NCBI RefSeq assembly: GCF_024713975.1
Contig: NC_091094.1
Location: 303,501-367,500, forward strand
DNA: 64,000 nucleotides
Direction of reading: 5' to 3'
From: Paralichthys olivaceus
Lineage: Eukaryota; Chordata; Actinopteri; Pleuronectiformes; Paralichthyidae
In this document: positions 53,033 to 64,000 of the stretch, piece by piece
How the letters are laid out: every line of letters begins with the position of its first letter
How positions within the stretch are numbered: position 1 is the stretch's first letter
Program-made: the position numbers and the translations under genes
Notes under the pieces: generated by a model
Databases searched by the model: none
Told to the model about the DNA's origin: nothing
Seen by the model: only the letters and a program-made list of their open reading frames with translations

Positions 53033-55040
53033 GGAGGAAGGTTTGTGACCCGGGTCAAACTGAGCTAACTCTGCTAGTGTAAGCTAATCACAGCTAAAGC
53101 TAACTCTGTTAGCACAGACCGAGCAGCGTGACAGGTGATCGATAATCAATGATCCGCTGATCAACGTCCGATTCCAGGAAATAACAACTTTCACTTCCGC
53201 TGTGAAGCTACAACTGCTGCAGCGCATCCGGTGTCCGTACAAAGTAAAAGCACCACTTACACCAATCTAAAACCAAGCTTTATTTTGAAATATGATGATC
53301 TGTTAATTGTGTTGAGACACGGAAGTGACGAGTTCTCTGAAGAGTATAAATACCGACGCTGCGCTATTGTGATGAAAAGTGATGAATCGACGTGTGTGTG
53401 TGCGTCAGTCTGCATCTCTGGATCTCTGAATATATTTCTATAGTTCAGTGAAGCTGCATTTTGTCTTTATTTACACGAGTCCGGTCTTTATCCTCAAGTC
53501 ATCAGAGAACCACATGTTAACTCAAAACAAACAAACTGGAGAACAGATTATTATTCATCTGTCAGAAAACTAATCACCTGAAAATATTGAAGTCTCTCTC
53601 TCAGACAGACAGCGTTTAATTCAATTTCTTGTCAGTTTTTTTATTAATAAAATCTTATTTTAACATCTTAAATTTTTTATCACATGAAAACTTTAATTAA
53701 ATCAAAATGTTCTCATTAAACAAAATAATTATTTTATTAAACATTAAGAAAATCAGAAAATTAAGAGAAACATCACACAAAGTGTCAAAGGTTGTCACAG
53801 GATTTTTATCTCAAAATTACAAGAGCGTTAATATTTTGATCCAATTAATTCATTAGTTACAAGAAAATGTCTCCAGTTTGTTTTCTTCATTATGATGTTC
53901 ACAGTCCAACGTTAGCCTAGCTTAGCAGTCAACTTAAAGGACCGCTCGATCAGAGACTCGGTGGAAACATTCAGGATCACAAGCGTCGTTCAGAGTCCAA
54001 AGATTCATGCACCAAGGAAAAAAAGAAGTATATAAAAATATGCGGAATCGTTTCCTGTTTGACGTCTGCATCAAATTTCCCACTGATCAGCTTTGCCGTC
54101 GCTCAGACGTGTTTACTTTTACACACAAACATTTTCTTCTTCTTCACTTTGGTTTAGAACGTTGTCAAACAGGAAACAGTTCATCTCTTTAAAAAACCTT
54201 AAATTAAATTAAAAAAACAGACGAGGAAAAGAACATAAACAGTTTCACTGTACAGTATCTACATGGTGACAGTCGCCTGATTGGACTGCCCATCGGCCAA
54301 TCAGAGGAGCTGTTCCACACTCCCTCAGGAAGTGATGGGACCTCTGACGAGGCAGGAAGGTAACGTCCGTCTCTCAGCGCCCTCACCGACCAGTCCGAAT
54401 CCCACTTCTGACTCCGCCTCCAACAGTAAATATAACCTTACTCTGGATGCTCCTGCTGGCTGAATACTCAGTCTCCCACAATGCACCCTGGCACTGATTG
54501 GCCAGAACATCATGAGGAGGCAGGGCCTGAAGCGGGACGCTGCTGGATTCTGTCCAATACAAATGATAGCTGCCTTGTCAACCAATCACCAAGCCCAGTC
54601 GGTGTGGGGACCAATGAGAAGTCCTCTGGCCCAGAGGAGCAGTGACAACACAGATGACATCACAGGTGAATGAAGAGGTTTTTATTGCTGGAGCTCGAAC
54701 ACGTCGCTGCTCACTATTTAACTCTGTTCTCATTGGTTGCCATGCTGCGGCACCATGTCCCGACGTGAACCCAAAGCTCCAGATGCTGTGATATCAGCCT
54801 TGACCAATCAGAACAGCTGGAATAGACGGCGATGAAACAGACCACGGGGTGACGGTGAGCCAAAGGTACAATTAAAGGTTATGGTATCAGCGTTGCTCTT
54901 TATCCCGGCTGGCAGCTGCCACAGAACTGCATTGTGGGTATGTTGAGAGAAGCAGGTGCTGGTGAGGGACAGACAGGGAGCAAACAAACGCTGGTAACAA
55001 CAGGGGGAGGGGCCAGGACTACACTACAAGCCACACCCCT
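53033..55040. other. dnttip1 promoter and pcif1 3' region
   Basis: 53033-53230 is the likely dnttip1 promoter. AATAAA signals on the minus strand occur at 53279-53284 and 54681-54686; the latter fits the pcif1 3' end (360 bases past its stop). The stretch 53450-54650 shows AT-rich UTR-like sequence but no exon I recognise; the 53279 signal may mark a longer pcif1 3' UTR or an unannotated transcript. Confidence 0.45.
54681..54686 (-). terminator. Probable pcif1 polyadenylation signal AATAAA
   Basis: TTTATT on the plus strand, 355 bases past the stop codon in gene sense. Confidence 0.55.
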
Positions 55041-58000
55041 CTACACGGCAGCCATCTTGTCCTGAGGACTACTGCTGCTACTGCTGCTGTTGTTATCGTT
55101 GTTGTTGTTGTCATGGCTCCCTGGTGACATCACACTGCTCTGTGTCCTATCAGAGGCCTTGGGGGTGGAGTCTCTGTCTCCAGGAGCAACATTGGCGGGG
55201 CCAGGAGAAGAAAGGGAGGAGGGGCGAGCGGAGGAGGGGCGGTACGCTTTCATCAGCTCCGCCAGACGCTCAGGAGTTGGAGCCCACTTTGTAAAACCTG
55301 CGTCATTCTGTAGAAAGAGAACCGCAGTACCGTGGACCGCCCTGTATGACATCTCCTCCCTAACAACACAAAGAGTGCAGGATTAATGTAGTACTGTGTA
55401 GTGTTAGTAAACACCATGTAGTATCAGTGTAAAATTAGTACACACAGAGTAGTATCAGTGTACTATAAGTACATACTATATAGTATTAGTGCACACCGTC
55501 TAGTATCAGTACACAAATTGTAGTATCGGTGAAGTGTCAGTACACACAGTGTTGTATCAGTGTAGTATTAGTACAGTATAAGTACACATAGTGTAGCATA
55601 AGTACCTCTTGCAGATGTGCTGACTCCCGGATCGATACTCATGCTCGTAGGCGGGGACACTCATCTGATGACGGAGGAATCGACTTCCCTCCATGCGAGT
55701 CAGAGCCGGGGTCACGGGGTCACGCCACTCAGGAACAAAGACGATAAAGGACAGAGGCTCCGAGGACTGTTCCAAAAGGTCCTGACGGAGACAGACCACG
55801 AGTCAGCAGGACATTCAGGACCAGTACAGACCACTACAGACCTGTACAGACCAGGATGCTACACTGACCTCGAAGTGTGTCACCATTGCATCCATCAGCT
55901 CTTCACAGAACGGAGGGTTGGCTTCAAACGAGCCGCTGACTGGAGAGAAGGACAGGAAGGGCCTGAAAACACACACTCAGTTACTCACACTGTGTCAACA
56001 AACCGCTCGCCGCGGTCCCACAGTTTACAGATTTCCGTCTCACCCTCTAGATCCAAAGAAGCCATCCAGATCGGGGAAAGCCGAGGAGAACTGTTTGAAG
56101 TAGCAGTTGAGCGGCGAGGCGAAGCACTCGAAGGTAACGCCAAACTGTCGGTTCAGGGCTTCAAACACGGCCACCGGCAGTGCCCCCTGCAGGCCTGTCC
56201 CCTCATTAGCACCGCTGCCAAACATCTCCTAAACACACAAACACACTTTGTTAACCAATGAACTGTTACACCCGCTGTCAGCAACTTGAAGCTGATTGGT
56301 TGACAGAGAGTCAGCTGACCTGGTATCGCTTCAGGAGGCACCAGACTCTGGACAGAAACTTCTCAAAGCGAGGGTCGTCGATACAGCTGTACCTGTACAA
56401 CAGCTCCTGTAACCATGGTAACAACAGAGCCAGAGAGACAGAGGTTTCCAGGTTAGTGTCGCCCTCTGCTGGTGAACAGTGAAAATGACTTCACATGTTT
56501 CACATAAAAACTTCCTGGAGGCCTTTTACAGGCCTTTACTGGCAGGAAGTCATGGTAACAGCAGCAGCACTGACCAATTTGCTGAAGTGACCTCTGTTGA
56601 CCTTGACCATCTCTCCCCTGAAACGCAAACACGCCACGTCGTTCTCAAAGTGCAGTTCCACCCGGGGGAGCAGTGGCGAGGCGATTGCCAGACGCACAGG
56701 GTAACAGTAGACAAGCCGCGACTGCTGAGGGGACGCACACGCCTCTGAAAACACAATACACACGTATAAGTAACAGCACTGACAGTAAGTGTGTGTGCGT
56801 GTGCATGTGTGTGTGTGTGTACCTGTAGGTGGCTCCTGCAGCAGACTCAGGTGTGTGTGTCTCAGGCGGCGGCTGTACTCTGCAGACAGCTGATAGATCT
56901 TAGAGCAGATTCCCTCCACGGAGTCTTTGGCAACAGCTGTAACGTGAGGACCACACTGCTGCCTCAGGTGTTCAAGACGATCCTACACACACACACACAC
57001 ACACATACTCAACTGTGAACTGGGCTACTCTTATGAAACATCTTGATGTACAGAGTAAAATCAGCCGACAGTGAAAACAGCAAAGGTCAACTGTTACCAT
57101 GTAGTCCTCTTTGCTTGCGGAGTGATCTCGACGCAGCCAGCTCATGGTGTCTTCAGCGTTCCACTTCACCACCTTCCTGCTCTCTGGACTCGCATTCCTG
57201 GACATGTCAGAGGTCACAGGTCACAGCCCCCACTACACCAGCCCACCATTCAGTTGATGACCTCACATTGTGACTTACCTAGAGTCAATCATCTTCTTGG
57301 CAGCTTCAGCATATTTGAAAAGTAGCTTGCGAGCTTCTTCTTTGTACTTAATACGAGACAACCTGAGAAGTGAGACGGGCAGGAGGTGAGACAGGTGGTA
57401 AGAAAGAAAAACAGACAGACAGACAAACAGACCGACAGGCAGGCAGGCAGGCAGGCAGGTACCTGATGGGGATGTCATTCATGACCTCTCTGAACATGGA
57501 CGGGGAAATGATGGGGTCACAGTCGCTCGGCAGTAAAGGGTCATGACCTTTGTCAATCGTTTTCCTCTCCAGTAACCAACGATTAAACGACTCGCGAGGA
57601 GGATCAATACCTGAACAGACAGACAGGGGGAGAAAGAGAGAGGCGGACAGATGTTAAACTCTTAAATCAGCTGTATGGAGAGCTACTCAATCTCAGTTGT
57701 CCCCGCTCTTCATGTTGAACTGAAGCTGATTTCAAACTGGAACATTCTAAATGTGAGAACATAAATGTTAGCGTCAGACATGTTCCTGTTCCTGAGTCTG
57801 ACCCTGTTGACTCTGTAATCTCCTGCTGCTGCTTCACAAGTGGAACTCAAACTCCTGAAACTGTCCAGACACTGTTTAAACAGCATCAGTGTTTCACAGA
57901 CTCTGTCCCAGTCGGTCGGTGTCTCTCTACCTTCTCTCTGGTGACACAGCTCGTGGTAGTGTTGTCTCAGCTTTGTGACGAGCTGAGCTCGCTGCAGCTC

Positions 58001-59170
58001 GATTTCAGGATGGGGGGGCAGGTGATTGGCGGAGGGGTGCTCTCTGATCACAGCGTTGGTTTGGATGTCCAGATCCCAGTAGATCCTGAAGACGACAACA
58101 ACTTTAAAGTAAATCCACAGGATGTCAAGAGATGCACAAAGAAAGGGGTGCGGCTTCAGCACTCACACAGCTGGTCTGTAGGGGGCGGGGGCAAGACTTG
58201 GAGTTACGGGTGTAGCTGATTGGGCCTGTTTGTCCTCAGGGGCAGAGCTCCAGGGTTTGAGCCCGGGGGTACTGGGAGAGATGGGCGTGGTGGGCTCCAC
58301 CTGGAAACAGACAACACAGTTTCCCATAATCCACTGCACACTGTGACCCATCTACAGGGCGACCGTTGAGTTCAGACCACAAGAATGTACAAATTCAGCT
58401 GTGAACTGAGGCAGCTAATGCTAACGTCACCGTGAAGTAACAGAGAGCGACGACACGTTTGTCCACCTCAAGAGAATCTGAATCCCCTTTAGTTGCACTG
58501 GTCACATGACCAGGTGAGCACGCAGGTGGGATGTTTTTACCTTAGCTCGTTTAAGGCTGTTAGGACCCGCCCCCTGCTCCTCAGAGCTCCTCCTCTTCCT
58601 CTGACCATTACCATGGTTACTGTCCCCACCTTCTGCTGGGGCTGCATTTAGACCTAAAGGATCGGACTGCAGACAAACAGGAATATACTACAGTCAGTTC
58701 ATATATAAAATATAGTCTAGAGAATCCAGTGATTACTGTGTAAACAGGAAGTGATGTAAGATGACAAGCAAACTTTACTCACAATGACGTCATGCTGACC
58801 GAGCACCGGCACCTCCCACAGGCTCTGATTGGTGAACCTGTTGAAATAATATGGTCGGTTCTCCCTCCGAGACCAACACTTAGACCATCCAGCCTGGACC
58901 AGCTCATCTGAGAGACAGACAGGTCAGAGAGAGAGACATGTAAGAGAGAGAGACCAACACAGACCATCCAGCCTGGACCAGCTCATCTGAGAGACAGACA
59001 GGTCAGAGAGAGACAGACTGGTGACACAGACAGACAGCTGTACCTGGCAGCTCAGGTGGTTTGGATGTTGTGGACGGAGACAGGGGCAGTCCCTCTGAGG
59101 AGGTGGAGCCAGAGGGAGACAGAATCATGGTTGCCTCCCCCTTCACTGATCCCTGGCTGTCATTGGACAT
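55041..59170 (-). CDS. pcif1: mRNA cap-specific N6-methyladenosine (m6Am) methyltransferase PCIF1/CAPAM
   Basis: Methylates N6 of the 2'-O-methyladenosine next to the m7G cap, using SAM, while bound to phosphorylated RNA polymerase II CTD. Fifteen coding exons: 59044-59170, 58783-58907, 58541-58666, 58167-58300, 57931-58085, 57463-57610, 57279-57362, 57098-57197, 56823-56982, 56575-56744, 56320-56406, 56044-56228, 55869-55962, 55606-55781, 55041-55359; 729 aa (human 704), phases all consistent. A WW domain lies at about 50-76 (W50, [13 protein letters not shown]73, P76), followed by a basic KRRSSEE segment. The helical domain holds [10 protein letters not shown]-like [11 protein letters not shown]. 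The catalytic NPPF motif is at 549-552 ([11 protein letters not shown]). The C-terminus is Asn/Ser-rich and diverged. Intron 1 carries a duplicated splice acceptor. Confidence 0.97.
56984..57005. repeat. (CA)n tract against the pcif1 exon 9 acceptor
   Basis: In gene sense GTGTGTGTGTGTGTAG|GATCGTCTTG. Confidence 0.9.
58882..59013. repeat. Duplicated splice-acceptor segment at pcif1 exon 2
   Basis: The 53 bases 58882-58934 recur at 58961-59013 (offset 79) with no difference except at the ends. They contain the first 26 bases of exon 2 plus the upstream intron and acceptor. The copy gives a cryptic AG acceptor at 58986/58987 in gene sense. Confidence 0.9.
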
Positions 59171-59780
59171 CTCAGCTGCTCGTCAGAATGACATCAACCT
59201 GTCTCGACAGGAAAGGACACTGTTACTTTCAAAATAAAACACAGGTGAAATACTCTGATGTCCCCCGGTGATGTCATGTGACTGAGTGATGTCACCTGAA
59301 GCTATTCGTTATCATGAATTATAATAAATGTGACACTGAGGGGGTCACGTGACACCTCAACTGTCTCTGCCACCCGTCTCTCCCTCCCTCACCTGTCTCT
59401 CTCTCTCTCCCACCCGTCTCTCCCTTCCTCCTGTCTCTCTCTCTCTCACCTGTCTGTCTGAAACCAGCTGCACAGCGATCACATTCATTTTAATTCGTTA
59501 TTTCCTTTCAGCACAAACATGAAATAATTAAACTGTTGTTGTTGAAAAGATGAATAATAAGTGTATAGATGTTAGTGGTTTGTGACGTCATGTGACGTGT
59601 TACTTTACGGTAAACGCTGTTTAACGTGACGGAGGACAGCGAAGCAGCAGTTCCTCATGTTCTCCTGAGTGTGGCGCTAAAGAAACGACGGGACTGTTTG
59701 AATCTGATGATCAGCTGTTGATCGGATTCAGTTTGTTGACATGATCGATGCGCTGACAATACGTTTCATGTTTCCTCGTG
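59171..59780. other. pcif1 5' UTR/intron sequence
   Basis: Contains a CT-rich minisatellite-like stretch (CTCTCTCCCACCCGTCTCTCCC, 59360-59460). Otherwise nothing is recognised. Confidence 0.4.
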
Positions 59781-60450
59781 TTGACGCTGAACGCAGACAC
59801 GAGCGCCATGGTTACACGCATGCGCATGTCAGTCTGTCGGGACCAACGGGGGGGGGGGGGGGACAAAAGGCTGCGGCTGCTCCTCGGGAGCCCGCGCTCA
59901 CAGCTCGACCCCGCGGCGGCAGCTCTCGGTCTACAGCCGCGTCTAAGTGCGGTGAAGCGGGTCAAACGCACCGAGAGGCCGCGGGGCCGCCGCCGGCTCC
60001 GCCGCTGACGGTCATTTATCGGTCATTTATCGGCCATTTCGCGCGGCCCGCTCGGAGCGACAGCTGTTGTTTAGGCGCCACTTCTCTCACAAGATGGCGG
60101 ACACGCCCCTGCCACAGAGCGCCGCGTCCTGCACAACATTTCTGCTCCGCTCCGGGGACCGAGCCGCTCGGAGCTCCGCTAACCCGGTTCATCTGAAGGC
60201 CCGGAGCTTCCGCCGCACCTGGCTGCGGTCGGAATGGCTGTACCGGGCCCCCTGCCCTTACCTTGGCCGGTGAAGTTGTGGAGAGTTGCGGGTTCTGCGC
60301 GTTTGTTTCGGGTCCTCCGCTCCGCTCCCTCCCCGCCTGCTCAGACATCTTTACAGGGACCCGGGCTCAGCCAGTGCGCATGCGCGGCTGATTCTCTGCT
60401 TCCTGTTGTGAAGTGTCCTGTTGTCGCCGCCATCTTGAGCGGGTCAGCTG
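59781..60450. promoter_or_regulatory. CpG-island promoter region upstream of pcif1
   Basis: Strongly GC- and CpG-rich with a poly-G run at 59850-59861. Two YY1-type sites are present: AAGATGGCGG at 60091-60100 and its complement CCGCCATCTT at 60427-60436, in opposite orientation. YY1 sites of this form often mark starts of housekeeping transcripts. Open frames here (for example 59741-60196 plus) look like GC-rich artefacts. Confidence 0.6.
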
Positions 60451-60884
60451 TTAAAGGGCAAGTTCACTGAAAATAAACTTCATCAGCTCCTCAGCACTAT
60501 GATGATGGGGGGGGGGGGGGGGACGAGACTGATTCTTCAGACGTAATAAAACATAACATGCCTCCACTGCTGCTGTGGCGTCATTCATATTCCACTGGAA
60601 ACATTTACACCATGTTTGAATCTGGAAGTCTCCTCTCCACCGTGGTCAGATGTTTTCTCCTTCAGTCGTCAGAGCTGTTGGTTTCTTAATATATTTTAAG
60701 TTTCGACCTTTACATGTTATGATCTGGTTCTTCAACTGAAATTAAATGAATACCATTTATTTTAATGTATTTATTGTTGCCATGGATCTTGTGAAGCATT
60801 CGTAACCTTGTTTAGATCAGTGCTATACAAATAAAGTTATTATCATGATGAAGGCCGGTGTGGATGAGCTGTGAACAACATGAC

Positions 60885-61735
60885 TACACAACATGACAAG
60901 ACAACATGACTACACAACATGTCTACACAACATGATCAGACAACATGACTACACAACATGTCTACACAACATGACAAGACAACATGACTACACAACATGT
61001 CTACACAACATGATCAGACAACATGACTACACAACATGTCTACACAACATGACAAGACAACATGACTACACAACATGTCTACACAACATGACAAGACAAC
61101 ATGACTACACAACATGTCTACACAACATGACTACACAACATGTCTACACAACATGACCAGACAACATGACTACACAACATGATCAGACAACATGACTACA
61201 CAACATGTCTACACAACATGATCAGACAACATGACTACACAACATGTCTACACAACATGACAAGACAATATGTCTACACAACATGTCTACACAACATGAC
61301 AAGACAACATGACTACACAACATGTCTACACAACATGACTACACAACATGTCTACACAACATGACCAGACAACATGACTACACAACATGATCAGACAACA
61401 TGTCTACACAACATGATCAGACAACATGTCTACACAACATGACCAGACAATATGTCTACACAACATGTCTACACAACATGATCAGACAACATGTCTACAC
61501 AACATGACCAGACAACATGTCTACACAACATGACAAGACAACATGACTACACAACATGTCTACACAACATGATCAGACAACATGACCACACAACATGTCT
61601 ACACAACATGATCAGACAACATGTCTACACAACATGATCAGACAACATGTCTACACAACATGACCATACAACATGTCTACACAACATGACCAGACAACAT
61701 GTCTACACAACATGTCTACACGACATGTACAGACA
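60885..61735. repeat. 13-bp minisatellite of about 0.85 kb
   Basis: Units ACAACATGACTAC, ACAACATGTCTAC, ACAACATGATCAG and ACAACATGACAAG in changing order, roughly 65 copies. Because 13 x 3 = 39, long open frames arise by chance. Confidence 0.96.
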
Positions 61736-62289
61736 CTATTTTTTGAACATTTTCAAGAGATCATGTGTGAAAACAGTTGTTGATTTCATTCATTTATTCA
61801 TTTTTAAAACTCTTTTCTTATGAATTTGTCCGTGTGGTTTTATGTGTTTGTGTTTTTATGAGGAACATGGTTATGACATAATTCAGGTTCAGGGTTTTGT
61901 CAATAAAAAACTAAATACACCAAAAAATATGTTGTAAAATTCTACATGATTTTCTTTGTTTATTTTATGTTTGAACATAAATCATCTAAAATATGAATGT
62001 AGAATCTATTACTAAATTTGTCAGTAAAATAAAAAGCTGTTGACAAATGACATTACACACACACAGTCATGTGACAAGAGTCACATGATCAGAACAGCTC
62101 TTAATTTATCAAAGTGGTTAAAGAACCTGTGTGAGTTCAGAGTTCAGACTCTGCTCCATGTTCAGGTCCTCACAGGACCAGGACCCGATGTGGATGTGAT
62201 CTGTCTACAGTATCCTGATAAACAGACAGAGTGAGACCTCCTCAGGTCCTCTGCATTGATCTTGATTGGACAACATAACTGACGGTGTG
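61736..62289. other. AT-rich intergenic region, probable hdhd5 3' UTR
   Basis: On the minus strand AATAAA occurs at 61959-61964 and 61793-61798, usable as hdhd5 3' ends. Nothing else seen. Confidence 0.4.

Positions 62290-64000
<1,711 letters not shown>

Noticed and set aside
55617-56261. A 214-codon plus-strand frame antisense to pcif1
   Set aside because: It covers several pcif1 exons and introns on the other strand and resembles no protein I know.
59741-60196. A 151-codon plus-strand frame in the CpG island
   Set aside because: GC-rich sequence lacks stops by chance; protein is low complexity and unrecognised, and no splice or polyadenylation signals fit.
60893-61364. Repeated HNMTRQHDYTTC frames
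   Set aside because: Product of the 13-bp minisatellite; no gene features.

Overview
The window is nuclear genomic DNA from a ray-finned (teleost) fish. Vertebrate genes with GT-AG introns are packed closely, their proteins match fish and human orthologues, and dispersed repeats typical of teleosts lie between them. Intron phases were checked by hand: every joined coding model below keeps frame across all junctions.

Layout. 1-4629 (-): 5' part of aldh4a1 (mitochondrial proline catabolism), running off the left edge. 7544-8047 (+): single-exon achaete-scute-type bHLH gene, closest to ascl5. 10192-12274 (-): ppp1r15b (eIF2alpha phosphatase targeting). 13117-20183: one uninterrupted satellite of about 7 kb with 36/39-bp monomers. 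20184-23700: AT-rich DNA, small minisatellites and a LINE 3' end. 23705-27264 (-): snrpb (Sm B/B'), with a Harbinger-type MITE in an intron. 27532-34103: four consecutive tandem arrays (62 bp; ATGATC-rich 12-mer; CA/TA; 19/23 bp), interrupted only by a CpG-rich single-copy island at 31377-31680. 34912-38064 (+): RNF182-like membrane RING E3 gene. 40064-41819 (+): R7-RGS anchor-like gene (RGS7BP/RGS9BP family). 43029-45081 (-): ube2c. 46045-46957 (+): polr2j, head-to-head with ube2c. 47227-53032 (-): dnttip1. 55041-59170 (-): pcif1 (cap m6Am methyltransferase). 59780-60440: CpG-island promoter region. 62290-64000 (-): 3' part of hdhd5, running off the right edge.

The genes are mostly housekeeping (splicing core, RNA polymerase II subunit, cap methylation, APC/C ubiquitination, deacetylase-complex subunit, eIF2alpha dephosphorylation) plus two tissue-type genes (ascl5-like, R7BP-like). 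They form no single pathway. The order ube2c-dnttip1-pcif1 recalls human 20q13.12; ascl5 and ppp1r15b both recall human 1q32.

The most unusual content is the tandem repeats. Several unrelated arrays (13.1-20.2 kb, 32.6-34.1 kb, 45.9-46.0 kb) share a core, (C)ATAGACTGTATATAAAG or its complement. The core looks like the end of a dispersed teleost repeat, and one family seems to have seeded tandem expansion repeatedly. Many 3' splice sites sit directly against (GT)n tracts. I found no evidence for a new multi-gene system.
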